A stretch of 64,000 nt of DNA from JAVVWB01 sp036652335 (GCA_036652335.1 JAVVWB010000010.1:1-64000), one strand, 5' to 3'. Shown: positions 1-8,734, counted from the stretch's first letter. A program made the numbers and translations. The notes: generated from the sequence alone by a model not told the origin.

Positions 1-333
1 AGTCCCTTTTCACATCTTACCGCATACTTTTATTCGTATGCCTCTTACTTATTTTCTTATTCATTTTTCATGGTTCGTGTTGCTTTCTTTCGGTATGTTT
101 TGCAACATTGCCTCAAGCGCAACAGGGGATAGTTTATAACGGTATTGTCTTTTCGTCAAGCACTTTTTTTCGTTTTTTTATGTGATACACACGACCTAGA
201 GAGGGTTGTTGTTTGTATTTTGTCTTGTCATTCTGGTGTTTTTTCTGTTTTTATTTTCTAAAAAATTCAACAATATTTTGTTTTATTTCTTTTATTTTTA
301 GTTGTTTTTAGTGGCGTTTTTGTTAGTTATGAT
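1..333. other. gene-free left edge
   Basis: About 330 T-rich bases at the window edge without a convincing coding region on either strand, and without a recognisable RNA gene or repeat. I see nothing specific in it; it may be the far side of an intergenic region cut by the window. Confidence 0.5.
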
Positions 334-373
334 AAAAAAAGTGATTACAAAATATTTTTGTAATCACTTTTTT
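334..373 (-). terminator. rho-independent terminator of the ArsR-cluster
   Basis: Near-perfect hairpin with arms around GTGATTACAAAA and TTTTGTAATCAC, flanked by A-run and T-run on either side, so it can work in both directions. It lies just downstream of the minus-strand DUF486 gene and closes that operon. Confidence 0.85.
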
Positions 374-394
374 ATTTAGTTATGTTTTTTTATT

Positions 395-742
395 TTAGTT
401 TTGTTTGAATATAAAGAAGACCGCTCCTACCATGCATAATGTTGCCCATAAGTAGTTTAGCGTAAGTTTTTCTTTCATTATGAAGTAGGAAAAACCAGCA
501 AAGATCGTCATTGTTATTACTTCTTGAATTATTTTTAGTTGTGGTAGTGTGTATATTTGGTTTCCAAGTCTGTTCGCAGGTACTTGAAAGCAGTATTCAA
601 AGAATGCAATTAACCAACTTATTACTATTGCAATAATTAGAGGTTTGCTTCCCATGTGTTTTAGGTGTCCATACCACGCATATGTCATAAATACGTTTGA
701 TATTAGTAGGAGTATTATTGGTGTCGCAAATTTAATTATCAT
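395..742 (-). CDS. DUF486 (DMT-like) small membrane protein
   Basis: 115 residues with four hydrophobic segments, matching the DUF486/'DMT family protein' type of small integral inner-membrane protein; the stretch FMTYAWYGHLK near residue 18 and FEYCFQVPANR near residue 48 are the family's conserved parts. The molecular function of the family is unknown; a transporter-like role is only suggested by the fold. It is the last gene of a minus-strand cluster and overlaps the YibE/F gene by 4 bases (ATGA), so the two are translationally coupled. A strong hairpin terminator follows. Confidence 0.8.
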   Translation of the reverse strand: MIIKFATPIILLLISNVFMTYAWYGHLKHMGSKPLIIAIVISWLIAFFEYCFQVPANRLGNQIYTLPQLKIIQEVITMTIFAGFSYFIMKEKLTLNYLWATLCMVGAVFFIFKQN

Positions 743-1950
743 TTGTTTGTTTCCTTTCTCGTTTCTGTTTCTTTTTTAGTTATGGTGGTGTGGTGTTCTG
801 CGTAAAGAAGAGCACATATTGCCGCTGTTAATGGTATTGTGAGTAGTATCGCAGTGCTTCCTATTAGAGCTTGGACTATTTCTACTATTATCATTTCTCT
901 GTTTATAAGTTCTGTGAATGTTTGAGCCGTTACTATTAGGATTAAGACTGTGGATAGAGAGCTACCTATGTATGCCAGTACTAGTGTGTTAGCCATTGTC
1001 CCCATTATGTCTCTTCCTATTGTTATTCCACTTTTGAATAGCTGTTTTGCTGTTATGTCTTTCACCTTTAGTTTTATTTCATATAGTGCAGATGAGATGT
1101 CCATGGCTACATCCATGACTGCTCCCATTGCTCCTATTACTATTGCAGCAAATATTATTGCATTTAGGTTCATTGGCACAGGAGTTTCTAACATTGTAAG
1201 TGATATCGATTCCCCATTGGTAAATCCAGATAGTTTTAGTATTTTATCGAAGTATAGCGTAAATATTGCGGAGACTGTTACTCCAAAGGCGCATCCAAGT
1301 GTTGTAGCAAGTGTTTTTATGCTACCTCCATTTGTTATTATGAGTGTCGTTGTTATTATAAATAGAGATGTTATCGCTGTACCTATGTAGATGTTGTGTC
1401 CTGATAGTATGGACGGGATAAAGACAAGAAGCACTGCCCCACATGTCAATATCAGAGATATTAGTGTGTTGAGGCCTTTTGTGAATCCCAATACTATCAT
1501 TAGTATGAAGAATATAGCGGCAAGCACAATTACTTTGTCGTGTCTTATGTATGATCCAAAGACCCATTCTGTCGAGTATTTTTCATTTGGCACGTTAAAT
1601 ATTAGAATTTTATCCCCCACTTCAACTTTTTTCTCATTTAGTGGGGTAAGTTCATCATCTATTTGTACAGCATCTAGTTCTCTAGCTTCGTTTTCACCTG
1701 ATGCTATTCGACATCTAAAGATCAGAGATGTTTCTTTTATAGATTTATTTTCTTTTGAGTATTCTTCATTTTGTGTTTGCAGTGTTGTTTCTTTTATGTT
1801 TTTTTCTATTGAGATTACTTCTGCTTTTTCTATTTTGTAATCAGGGTCACTCATTAAGGTGAAGTTTGCTGTTGATATTTTGTATCCTATTACAATGTAT
1901 AGTATGGATAGTATTAGGGTCGAGAACCATAATATTTTTCCTTTTTTCAT
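739..1950 (-). CDS. YibE/F family membrane protein
   Basis: 403 residues. An N-terminal signal-anchor helix (about residues 8-25) is followed by a roughly 110-residue soluble, lysine/glutamate-rich region ending near 'VGDKILIFNVPNEK', then about seven transmembrane helices with 'GGSIKTLATTLGCAFGV' and 'GAMGAVMDVAMDISSALYEIK'. This is the layout of YibE/F proteins, which are poorly characterised multi-pass proteins of Firmicutes. It lies 4 bases downstream of the ArsR gene and overlaps the DUF486 gene, so it is probably part of the metal-responsive unit. The substrate is unknown. Confidence 0.82.
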   Translation of the reverse strand: MKKGKILWFSTLILSILYIVIGYKISTANFTLMSDPDYKIEKAEVISIEKNIKETTLQTQNEEYSKENKSIKETSLIFRCRIASGENEARELDAVQIDDELTPLNEKKVEVGDKILIFNVPNEKYSTEWVFGSYIRHDKVIVLAAIFFILMIVLGFTKGLNTLISLILTCGAVLLVFIPSILSGHNIYIGTAITSLFIITTTLIITNGGSIKTLATTLGCAFGVTVSAIFTLYFDKILKLSGFTNGESISLTMLETPVPMNLNAIIFAAIVIGAMGAVMDVAMDISSALYEIKLKVKDITAKQLFKSGITIGRDIMGTMANTLVLAYIGSSLSTVLILIVTAQTFTELINREMIIVEIVQALIGSTAILLTIPLTAAICALLYAEHHTTITKKETETRKETNK

Positions 1951-1954
1951 TTTA

Positions 1955-2248
1955 TCAGTCCGTTTCTATTGTTTTATTTTGCATTATGCAGGTGAGTTCT
2001 TTTAGTAGTTGTTTTAGGTTTTTTTCAATTAGTTCGTAGTGTATCCATTTACCATTTTTTGTTGATGTCACAAGTTTTGCAGTACAGAGGATTTTCATGT
2101 GATGAGATAGTGTAGGTTGAGAAATTTTTAGTCCTTCAAGGAGTTTGCACGCACATAGTTCTCCATTTGAGAGCATTGATATTATTCTGAGTCTACTTGG
2201 GTCACTGAGTGCTTTCAAACAAAGAGCCGTGTTTTCAAGGTCGTTCAA
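1955..2248 (-). CDS. ArsR/SmtB-family metalloregulator
   Basis: 97-residue winged-helix repressor. 'ALSDPSRLRIISML' is the typical first helix pair, 'SQPTLSHHMKIL' (about residues 44-55) the recognition helix, and the Cys pair in 'ELCACKLLE' (about 30-38) is where ArsR-type proteins bind As(III)/Sb(III) thiolates in the related ELCVCDL motif. The start is TTG at 2248, chosen because GAGGTGA lies at the right distance upstream; no ATG fits. It sits between permease and YibE/F genes and probably controls this cluster through the palindrome over the permease promoter. Confidence 0.88.
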   Translation of the reverse strand: MNDLENTALCLKALSDPSRLRIISMLSNGELCACKLLEGLKISQPTLSHHMKILCTAKLVTSTKNGKWIHYELIEKNLKQLLKELTCIMQNKTIETD

Positions 2249-2324
2249 TTTTTTGTCACCTCGTTTAAGGTTCCTTTTATGTTAGTTTTCTATATGAAGA
2301 GATTTTTCACTCTTTGTTTTTACT

Positions 2325-3338
2325 TTATGATATTAGTGACTGGAATATGTTAAATAGGTATCCTATGATTATTATTCCAATAGATACTATTGATACAAAT
2401 ATGACTAGTAGTGGCGGTTTTACTGCACGTCTTAACATTATTATAGATGGCAGAGATAGAGCAGTGACTCCCATCATAAATGACATTATTGTTCCAAGTC
2501 CAACACCTTTAGAGTATAGAGCTTCTGCAATTGGGATGGTCCCAAATATGTCTGCGTACATTGGAATTCCCACTGCTGTCGCAATTAGGACTGAAAAAGG
2601 ATTTTTTTCGCCCAGTATTGTAGTTATTATTTCTCTCGGTATCCAGTTGTGAATTACAGCTCCAATACCAACTCCTATAAATATGTATGGAGCGACTTTT
2701 TTGACTGTGAAGAGTAGTTGTCCTTTGGCATATGTTATTCTGTCTTTTCTTGTAAGTTTTATCGTAGCTGTTTTCATTGATGACATATTTCTGATGTAGT
2801 CTTCAATGTATCTTTCAAGTTTAAGTTTTTCTATTATAGTTCCTCCTACTACAGCAAGTATAAGACCAACAAGTATGTATAGTACCGCTACTTTGAATCC
2901 AAATATACTTATCAATAGTACAAGTGAGCCGAGATCCACTAGTGGCGACGATATGAGAAAAGAGAATGTAACTCCTAATGGTAGGCCAGCACTGGTGAAT
3001 CCTATGAATAGCGGGATTGAGGAGCAAGAGCAGAAAGGTGTTACTGTGCCTAGTAACGCAGAGAGTGTGCTTGCTGTCAGTCCATTAAAGCGGCCTAGTA
3101 TTTTTTTGGTTCTTTCAGGTGGGAAGAAGCTTTGTATGTAGGAGATTGTAAAGATGAGGGTTCCAAGAAGTATAAATATTTTAACTACATCGTAGAGGAA
3201 AAATTGCATTGTACCGCCAATTCTATCCGTTACGTCAAGTCCAATTAGCGTTACTATTTCTCCAGCTATGACATTTAGCCATTTCATTCCCAGTATTTGG
3301 TTTTGTATAAATAAGAGTATATTTTCTATGTAAGTCAA
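2325..3338 (-). CDS. permease of the ArsP/YraQ (DUF318) family
   Basis: 337 residues with about eight to nine membrane helices in two halves. The signature 'TPFCSCSSIPLFIG' (about residues 100-113) with its Cys-x-Cys pair and the 'SFLISSPLVD' segment are typical of the SO_0444/YraQ/ArsP permeases, some of which export organoarsenicals or other thiol-reactive species. The start is TTG at 3338, supported by AAGGAGGCGG eight bases upstream. It is encoded with an ArsR regulator and a small redox thioredoxin, so export of a metal(loid) or thiol-linked compound is likely; the actual substrate cannot be read from sequence. Confidence 0.83.
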   Translation of the reverse strand: MTYIENILLFIQNQILGMKWLNVIAGEIVTLIGLDVTDRIGGTMQFFLYDVVKIFILLGTLIFTISYIQSFFPPERTKKILGRFNGLTASTLSALLGTVTPFCSCSSIPLFIGFTSAGLPLGVTFSFLISSPLVDLGSLVLLISIFGFKVAVLYILVGLILAVVGGTIIEKLKLERYIEDYIRNMSSMKTATIKLTRKDRITYAKGQLLFTVKKVAPYIFIGVGIGAVIHNWIPREIITTILGEKNPFSVLIATAVGIPMYADIFGTIPIAEALYSKGVGLGTIMSFMMGVTALSLPSIIMLRRAVKPPLLVIFVSIVSIGIIIIGYLFNIFQSLIS

Positions 3339-3369
3339 AAATATCCGCCTCCTTAAAATTTATGAGGAG

Positions 3370-3410
3370 AGTATAAGACACATATTGATGAACGTCAATA
3401 TGTGTCTTAT
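3370..3410 (-). promoter_or_regulatory. promoter overlapped by a perfect palindrome (probable ArsR operator)
   Basis: On the minus strand -35 TTGACG (3393-3398) and -10 TATACT (3370-3375) are separated by exactly 17 bases, upstream of the permease ribosome site. The same bases form an inverted repeat with two perfect 16-base arms (3373-3388 and 3395-3410) around a 6-base spacer. The core ATTGA-N6-TCAAT resembles ArsR-family operators. The hairpin could alternatively act at RNA level after the small upstream ORF, but no T-run follows it in the minus direction. Confidence 0.7.
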
Positions 3411-3577
3411 TTGTTTTTTTCTTTTTCTCGTTCTTTTGAATTTGTTTCTTGTGTTTCTTTTTTACCTGTGAAAAGGCCTCCAATGTCTTCTGGACAGGGA
3501 TTTTCTTTTTCGTTTTGTGGCATAGTTAAGGTTATCATTTTTAGTACTTCCTGAGATATTCTACCTATTACAGCCAT
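3407..3577 (-). CDS. 56-residue protein of unknown function
   Basis: Short reading frame starting MAVIGRISQEVLKMITL and ending in a highly charged, lysine/glutamate-rich tail (about residues 38-56). ATG at 3577 is preceded by GAGGTG at a good distance, which supports translation. One Cys occurs in 'NPCPEDIGG'. It lies between the thioredoxin-like gene and the permease, and its stop codon sits inside the palindrome of the permease promoter. I recognise no family; it could be a small accessory or regulatory peptide of the export cluster. Confidence 0.55.
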   Translation of the reverse strand: MAVIGRISQEVLKMITLTMPQNEKENPCPEDIGGLFTGKKETQETNSKEREKEKNK

Positions 3578-3606
3578 GTTTTCACCTCATTTAAGTTAAT
3601 AAAAAA

Positions 3607-3632
3607 GGGAGGTCAACGACCTCCCAAATGTT
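3607..3632 (-). terminator. terminator after the thioredoxin-like gene
   Basis: Perfect 8-bp stem GGGAGGTC/GACCTCCC with a 3-base loop (3607-3625), followed in the minus direction by a run of T. It lies directly downstream of the thioredoxin-like gene and so separates it from, or attenuates readthrough into, the small ORF. Confidence 0.8.
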
Positions 3633-3639
3633 AGAAGCT

Positions 3640-3921
3640 TCAGCCAGAACAACCGCCACAATCGGAGGATTCTGCTTCTTCTGTGTAGTCCGCAGCAAGA
3701 ATTTCTTTGAGTCTTTCGATTGATGGTACTTGTCCCATTACTACAAGCATGTTGTCTATTGCAAGTGCTGGGGTCATGATGACACCTGCCATTGCAATTT
3801 CCTGAGGGTCTGTTACTTTTTCTAATGTGTAGTCTAGTTCAAGTTCTTTTGCTGCTTTGTCTGTAAGTTCTGAAAGTTCGTTACATCTTGCGCAACCTGT
3901 ACCAAATATTCTAAGTAGCAT
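3640..3921 (-). CDS. small thioredoxin-fold redox protein (MTH895 / 'redox-active disulfide protein 2' type)
   Basis: 93 residues with a thioredoxin fold. The active-site motif GCARC appears at about residues 9-13 (GTGCARCNEL), cis-Pro context in 'VIMTPALAIDN', and an unusual C-terminal tail SSDCGGCSG carrying a second Cys pair. Such proteins often accompany ArsR-regulated ArsP/YraQ permeases and are thought to reduce disulfides or pass thiol-bound metal(loid)s; that role is inference here. It has its own promoter (TTGACA-N18-TAGTAT) and terminator, so it may be expressed separately from the permease. Confidence 0.82.
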   Translation of the reverse strand: MLLRIFGTGCARCNELSELTDKAAKELELDYTLEKVTDPQEIAMAGVIMTPALAIDNMLVVMGQVPSIERLKEILAADYTEEAESSDCGGCSG

Positions 3922-3971
3922 TTTTATCTTCCTTTCTTTTTTCCATTATTTTTATGTTGAGACGATTATGA

Positions 3972-4001
3972 ATACTATGCTATTTATGAGCATTTTGTCA
4001 A
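3972..4001 (-). promoter_or_regulatory. promoter of the thioredoxin-like gene
   Basis: Minus strand -35 TTGACA (3996-4001) and -10 TAGTAT (3972-3977), spacer 18. The spacer holds a short inverted repeat (ATGCT...AGCAT) that could bind a regulator. Confidence 0.5.
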
Positions 4002-4019
4002 TATTTCTGGTGTTTTTTG

Positions 4020-4649
4020 TTATGCAAATTTTTTATTCATTTCGGCTTCTGTCTTTTTGCAGTCAGCCTTTATGGATTCTAGTGCTGAGTTCATTCTTTT
4101 TGTGCATTCATAGGCAAACATTGAATCATTTATTCCGAGAAGGTTTATGCGAATGTTGTATGATGCAGCTTTTGCCGCAGCCTCTACTAGTGCTGATGCA
4201 CTTCCTGCATCACTTGCTGTGTTGGGGTTACCATATACAGTAGCAACATTTGCTAAAAATGATACTTTTGCACAGGTCTCGAGGGTCATGAGTGGTATCA
4301 ATGTAGAGTTTTTTGTTGCGTCAAGCATTGCCTTAGTTCTTATCTTTTTTTCTTCTTCTGTTTCTTTCGGCAATTTTGTTGCTTCCATGTATTTGTTAAA
4401 TGCTTCTGTATCTTTGTTCATTAAAGAGAGGAATTCTCTGCGCAGTTCTTCGCTTTCTTCAAGAATTTCCTGCATTTTTCCCCAGTTCTCTTTGTATTTT
4501 TCTTTACCTATTGTTAAGTTTGCAACCATAGAGACAAGAGCAGAGGAGAGAGAAGCAGTAAGTGCAGCTACACTTCCACCACCTGGTGCAGGTGAATTTG
4601 ATGCAAGCTCATCAATGAATGCGTGTATTTCCATTTTTTCAAACATCAT
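4020..4649 (-). CDS. fchA: formimidoyl-THF cyclodeaminase (methenyl-THF cyclohydrolase family)
   Basis: 209 residues, all-helical cyclodeaminase/cyclohydrolase domain equal to the C-terminal half of mammalian FTCD. 'SNSPAPGGGSVAALTASLSSALVSMVANLT' near the N terminus is the conserved folate-binding Gly-rich helix pair. It converts 5-formimino-THF to 5,10-methenyl-THF and ammonia in the cytoplasm. It follows hutU by 9 bases and so acts in histidine breakdown. The matching glutamate formiminotransferase is not in this window. The ribosome site is weak, consistent with coupling to hutU. Confidence 0.88.
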   Translation of the reverse strand: MMFEKMEIHAFIDELASNSPAPGGGSVAALTASLSSALVSMVANLTIGKEKYKENWGKMQEILEESEELRREFLSLMNKDTEAFNKYMEATKLPKETEEEKKIRTKAMLDATKNSTLIPLMTLETCAKVSFLANVATVYGNPNTASDAGSASALVEAAAKAASYNIRINLLGINDSMFAYECTKRMNSALESIKADCKKTEAEMNKKFA

Positions 4650-4658
4650 GTTGTTCGC

Positions 4659-6674
4659 CTACTTTCCTTTTACTAGTTTTGTAAGGTATTCATCATTTGC
4701 AATGTATGGCAATGTTATGTGTCCGTCACTTCTTTTTTTGTTGAAGGCATGTGCTGTCGATATTGCATTTTCGTTTCTTGCCCACGCTCTTCTCGCTACT
4801 CCACTAATTACGTCCCAGCTCATTGATGACTTAATTATTGCGTCTACTCTGTCACTTCCGTCAAGTACAAGTCCAAATCCTCCATTTATGGATTTTCCTG
4901 TCCCAACTCCGCCTCCGTTGTGTAGCGCCACGAGGCTCATTCCTCTTGCACAGTTGCCTGCAAAACAATGTATCGCCATTTCTGCCATGACGTTGCTTCC
5001 ATCTTTTATGTTTGAGGTTTCTCTGTAAGGGGAGTCTGTTCCAGATACATCGTGGTGATCTCGCCCAAGCATTATTGGACCAATTTCTCCATTTCTTACC
5101 ATGTCATTAAATTTGAGGGCTATTCTCATTCGCCCTTCTTCATCTTGATAGAGTATTCTGCATTGTGTACCAACTACGAGTTTGTTTTTTTCTGCGTCTC
5201 TTATCCATTTCCAGTTGTCGTGGTCTTGAAATCTTCTGTTGGGGTCTATGCATTCCATAGCAGCTTTGTCTGTTTTTCTTAAGTCTTCTGGATTTTGAGA
5301 GAGACAGCACCAACGGAATGGACCATATCCATAGTCAAAGAGGAGTGGCCCCATTATGTCTTCTACATAGGATGGAAATACGAATCCTTCGTATGTGTTT
5401 TCTCCGTTTTTTGCAATTTCTTTTACTCCTGCATCAAATACAGCTCTCATGAATGCATTTCCATAATCAAAGAAGTATGTACCTTTTGCAACCAATTCTT
5501 TTATTATTTTGTAATGTTTTTTTAGTGTTTCATTTACAAGTTTTTTAAAAGTTTCTTTGTCTTCTGCAAGCAATCTTGTACGTTCTTCAAATGTTATTCC
5601 CTGTGGACAGTATCCACCGTCATATACTGCATGACAAGATGTCTGATCAGAAAGGAGTTCTATGTTAATTTTGTTGTCTAATGCATATTGTAACAAATCT
5701 ACAATGTTTCCCTCATAGGCTATTGATAGAGGTTCTTTTTTATCCATTGCTTCTTTTGCCCATTTGTAAGCTTCTTCTATTGATTTAGTTCTACGACTTA
5801 CCCAACCCTGAGAGTGTCTTGTGTCTATTCTTGATGAGTCGACTTCTGCGACTATAGATACCACCCCTGCAATTTCAGCCGCTTTTGGCTGTGCTCCACT
5901 CATTCCGCCAAGCCCAGAGGAGACAAATAGATGTCCTGCAAGTCCTTTGTCGTCTTCTATGTGAAATTTGTTGCGTCCCGCATTGAGTAGTGTGTTGTAT
6001 GTACCATGCACTATTCCTTGAGGTCCTATGTACATCCATCCCCCAGCAGTCATTTGTCCGTAATTTGCAACACCTAGTGCCGTGGCACGAGTAAAATCTT
6101 TTGGATTGTCAAAGAGTCCTACCATGAGTCCGTTTGTTAGTATTACTCGGGGGGCTGATGGATTTGATTTAAATAGTCCCAGAGGATGACCTGATTGTAC
6201 GACAAGTGTCTGTTCCTCTGTTACTATTTCAAGGTATTTCTTTATTAGGTGATATTGCATCCAGTTTTGGCAAACTTGTCCTGTCTCACCGTATGTTACA
6301 AGTTCGTAAGGATAGAGTGCAACTTCAAAGTCAAGGTTGTTGTCTATCATTACTTGACAAGCTTTTCCCTCTATTGAGTTGCCTTTGTATTCATTTATAG
6401 GTTTACCTTGGATCCTTCCATTGGGTCTAAATCGGTAGCCATATATGCGCCCATGTTTCTTGTATTCTTCTAAAAATTCAGGAGCGAGTTCTTCATGATA
6501 TTTCTCTGGTATGTAGCGTAGGGCGTTTTTTAGTGCAAGGATAATTTCTTTATCATTTAAAATTTGTCCCCTGTTGGGGGCTCTTCTTATCCCTTTTATA
6601 AATTCAGGTTTTTGAGGAAGTCCTCCAGAAAAATCAAGTGTTATTTCCAGCGCATTTCCAGATGTATCATACAT
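4659..6674 (-). CDS. hutU: urocanate hydratase (long form)
   Basis: 671 residues, the long urocanase form known from anaerobes rather than the roughly 555-residue enterobacterial form. The NAD-binding and active-site regions are visible as 'TAGGWMYIGPQGIVHGTYNT' and 'SSGLGGMSGAQPKAAEIAG' and the C-terminal 'HNGGGVGTGKSINGGFGLVLDG'. It hydrates urocanate to imidazolone propionate using tightly bound NAD+. ATG at 6674 is preceded by AGGAGG. It is in an operon with fchA; hutH and hutI are not in this window. Confidence 0.95.
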   Translation of the reverse strand: MYDTSGNALEITLDFSGGLPQKPEFIKGIRRAPNRGQILNDKEIILALKNALRYIPEKYHEELAPEFLEEYKKHGRIYGYRFRPNGRIQGKPINEYKGNSIEGKACQVMIDNNLDFEVALYPYELVTYGETGQVCQNWMQYHLIKKYLEIVTEEQTLVVQSGHPLGLFKSNPSAPRVILTNGLMVGLFDNPKDFTRATALGVANYGQMTAGGWMYIGPQGIVHGTYNTLLNAGRNKFHIEDDKGLAGHLFVSSGLGGMSGAQPKAAEIAGVVSIVAEVDSSRIDTRHSQGWVSRRTKSIEEAYKWAKEAMDKKEPLSIAYEGNIVDLLQYALDNKINIELLSDQTSCHAVYDGGYCPQGITFEERTRLLAEDKETFKKLVNETLKKHYKIIKELVAKGTYFFDYGNAFMRAVFDAGVKEIAKNGENTYEGFVFPSYVEDIMGPLLFDYGYGPFRWCCLSQNPEDLRKTDKAAMECIDPNRRFQDHDNWKWIRDAEKNKLVVGTQCRILYQDEEGRMRIALKFNDMVRNGEIGPIMLGRDHHDVSGTDSPYRETSNIKDGSNVMAEMAIHCFAGNCARGMSLVALHNGGGVGTGKSINGGFGLVLDGSDRVDAIIKSSMSWDVISGVARRAWARNENAISTAHAFNKKRSDGHITLPYIANDEYLTKLVKGK

Positions 6675-6780
6675 TTTAACGCCTCCTAATATTCTATGTC
6701 TTTTGCTTAAACTTTTTTATTTTTTTAAATATTTTTATTTAGTTAAAGTATATCAAAGTACGTGGTTTTTACAAATTTAT

Positions 6781-6828
6781 AAAACAAAAAAACGGCCGAA
6801 TTTAAAAATTCGGCCGTTTTTTTGTTTT
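6781..6828 (-). terminator. terminator downstream of fhs
   Basis: Very long perfect hairpin: 22-base arms containing CGGCCGAATT and AATTCGGCCG around a 4-base loop, with T-runs in both directions. It ends the fhs transcript 10 bases after its stop and isolates it from hutU. Confidence 0.92.
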
Positions 6829-6838
6829 TAGGTCAAGT

Positions 6839-8512
6839 TTAGAATAGTCCTGTTACTACACCTTTTTCATCTACGTCTATTGAGCAGGCTGCAGGACGTT
6901 TGGGAAGTCCGGGCATTGTCATTATTGATCCTGTGATAGGAATTATAAATCCAGCCCCGGCAGAGAGTCTAACTTCACGAACTGTTAGGGTAAAGTCTGT
7001 AGGACGTCCTTTTTTGTTTGGATCATCTGATATTGAAGATTGTGTTTTTGCCATACAAATGAGGAGGTCATCTTTACCTAGATCGTGTATTTGTTTTAGG
7101 TCTTTTATGGCTTTGTCTGTAAATGTTACGCCATTTGCACCATAAATCTTTGTTGCAATTTCTGTAATTTTTTCCTTAGGTGAAAGTTTTTCATCGTATA
7201 GGTAGTGGAATGAATTAGGCTTTTCACAAGCTTCAATTACTGCCTGTGCCATTTCTATTCCGCCTTCTCCGCCACGTGCCCAAATGTCTGACTGTACTAC
7301 AGGGACACCTAGTTTTCCACATTTTTCTGTAATCATGTCAAGTTCTTCCTGTGTGTCTGTTGGGAAGATGTTTAGTGCCACAACTACAGGGAGACCGTAG
7401 GAAAGCATATTTTCTACGTGTTTTTCAAGGTTTGGAATTCCAGCTTCTAGTGCTTCCATGTTAATTTTACCGAGATCTTCTTTTGCCACTCCACCATGCA
7501 TTTTCAAAGCACGAATTGTTGCAACAATTACGACAGCAGATGGTTTAAATCCAGCAAGACGACATTTGATGTCAAGGAATTTTTCCGCACCGAGGTCAGC
7601 AGCAAAACCGGCTTCTGTTACAAAGTAGTCTGAAAGTTTTAGAGCGAATTTACTTGCCATTATACTGTTACAGCCATGTGCGATGTTTGCAAATGGGCCA
7701 CCGTGGATAAAGGCGGGGACATGTTCTAGTGACTGTACAAGGTTTGGTCTAATTGCATCTTTTAGAAGCATTGCCATAGCACCCTGTGCTTCAAGGTCTT
7801 TTGCTGTTACAGGCTCACCATCAATGTTGTATGCAACTATGATTTTTGAGAGACGCTCTTTTAGGTCTTCTATTCCTGTTGATAGACACAAAATTGCCAT
7901 TATTTCTGATGCAACTGTAATATCAAATCCGTCTTCACGTGGTACACCATTTGGTTTTCCACCAAGTCCAATTATTACATTACGAAGTGCGCGGTCATTC
8001 ATGTCAAGGACACGTTTAAATACTATTCTGCGCTGGTCAATTTTGAGGGGATTTCCCTGTTGCATTGAGTTATCAAGCATTGCTGCAAGTAAGTTATGAG
8101 CAGATGTAATCGCATGGAAGTCACCTGTAAAGTGAACATTTATGTCTTCCATAGGGACTACCTGACTATAACCACCACCAGCTGCACCACCCTTTATTCC
8201 GAATACAGGACCAAGTGATGGCTCACGAAGTGCAAGGCATGATTTTTTACCTAACTTAGCAAGAGCTTGTGCAAGTCCTACTGATGTTGTGGTTTTACCC
8301 TCTCCAGCCGGTGTAGGTGTAATAGCTGTTACAAGAATAAGTTTACCGTCTTTGTTACCTTTTATTTTATCCCAAAGTCCAAAAGATACTTTTGCCTTAT
8401 ATTTTCCGTAAAGGTCAATATCGTCAACATCGATACCCAGTTTGGCTGCGATGTTTACAATTGGCTCCATTGTCGCTTTTTGTGCAATTTCAATATCACT
8501 TAGGTATGCCAT
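6839..8512 (-). CDS. fhs: formate--tetrahydrofolate ligase
   Basis: 557 residues, the usual family length. '[20 protein letters not shown]' is the ATP-binding P-loop region, and '[36 protein letters not shown]'-like sequence follows (here [18 protein letters not shown]). The enzyme interconverts formate, THF and ATP with 10-formyl-THF. Next to hutU/fchA it probably runs towards formate and ATP when histidine is degraded, though a biosynthetic role is equally possible. Start ATG at 8512 is set by GGAGGG seven bases upstream; an in-frame ATG at 8545 has no ribosome site. Confidence 0.95.
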   Translation of the reverse strand: MAYLSDIEIAQKATMEPIVNIAAKLGIDVDDIDLYGKYKAKVSFGLWDKIKGNKDGKLILVTAITPTPAGEGKTTTSVGLAQALAKLGKKSCLALREPSLGPVFGIKGGAAGGGYSQVVPMEDINVHFTGDFHAITSAHNLLAAMLDNSMQQGNPLKIDQRRIVFKRVLDMNDRALRNVIIGLGGKPNGVPREDGFDITVASEIMAILCLSTGIEDLKERLSKIIVAYNIDGEPVTAKDLEAQGAMAMLLKDAIRPNLVQSLEHVPAFIHGGPFANIAHGCNSIMASKFALKLSDYFVTEAGFAADLGAEKFLDIKCRLAGFKPSAVVIVATIRALKMHGGVAKEDLGKINMEALEAGIPNLEKHVENMLSYGLPVVVALNIFPTDTQEELDMITEKCGKLGVPVVQSDIWARGGEGGIEMAQAVIEACEKPNSFHYLYDEKLSPKEKITEIATKIYGANGVTFTDKAIKDLKQIHDLGKDDLLICMAKTQSSISDDPNKKGRPTDFTLTVREVRLSAGAGFIIPITGSIMTMPGLPKRPAACSIDVDEKGVVTGLF

Positions 8513-8574
8513 ATAAATCCCTCCATATGTTAAGTTCGTTTGCATTGTAAAAGGACATAGCTAACGTTTAGATT

Positions 8575-8602
8575 ATAATACTATAAAATGTAAACTTGTC
8601 AA
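8575..8602 (-). promoter_or_regulatory. promoter of fhs
   Basis: Minus strand -35 TTGACA (8597-8602) and -10 TATTAT (8575-8580), spacer 16; an overlapping TATAAT (8572-8577) would give spacer 19. Confidence 0.5.
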
Positions 8603-8669
8603 AGTATTAGAGAGAAATATTTTTGTCAATAAAATATTGATTGTTTCTAATCAAATTTTTATTTATTCC

Positions 8670-8697
8670 TTGACAATCAAAGTATTTGTGCTAACAT
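8670..8697 (+). promoter_or_regulatory. promoter of the riboswitch-controlled TonB receptor operon
   Basis: -35 TTGACA at 8670-8675 and -10-like TAACAT at 8692-8697, spacer 16, placed directly upstream of the cobalamin riboswitch. Confidence 0.5.
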
Positions 8698-8734
8698 CCA
8701 GTACGCATTAAATCATTTAAAATTGAATATTTTT

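Noticed and set aside
950..1840. Plus-strand open frames over the YibE/F gene
   Set aside because: They are antisense shadows of a clear membrane protein gene; no ribosome sites and no recognisable domains.
3373..3420. Palindrome at 3373-3410 as a plus-strand rho-independent terminator
   Set aside because: A T-run does follow on the plus strand, but there is no plus-strand gene upstream for it to end, and the promoter overlap explains the site better.
4147..5028. Plus-strand frame of 293 codons over fchA and hutU
   Set aside because: It spans two recognised minus-strand genes and their junction; product has no recognisable family.
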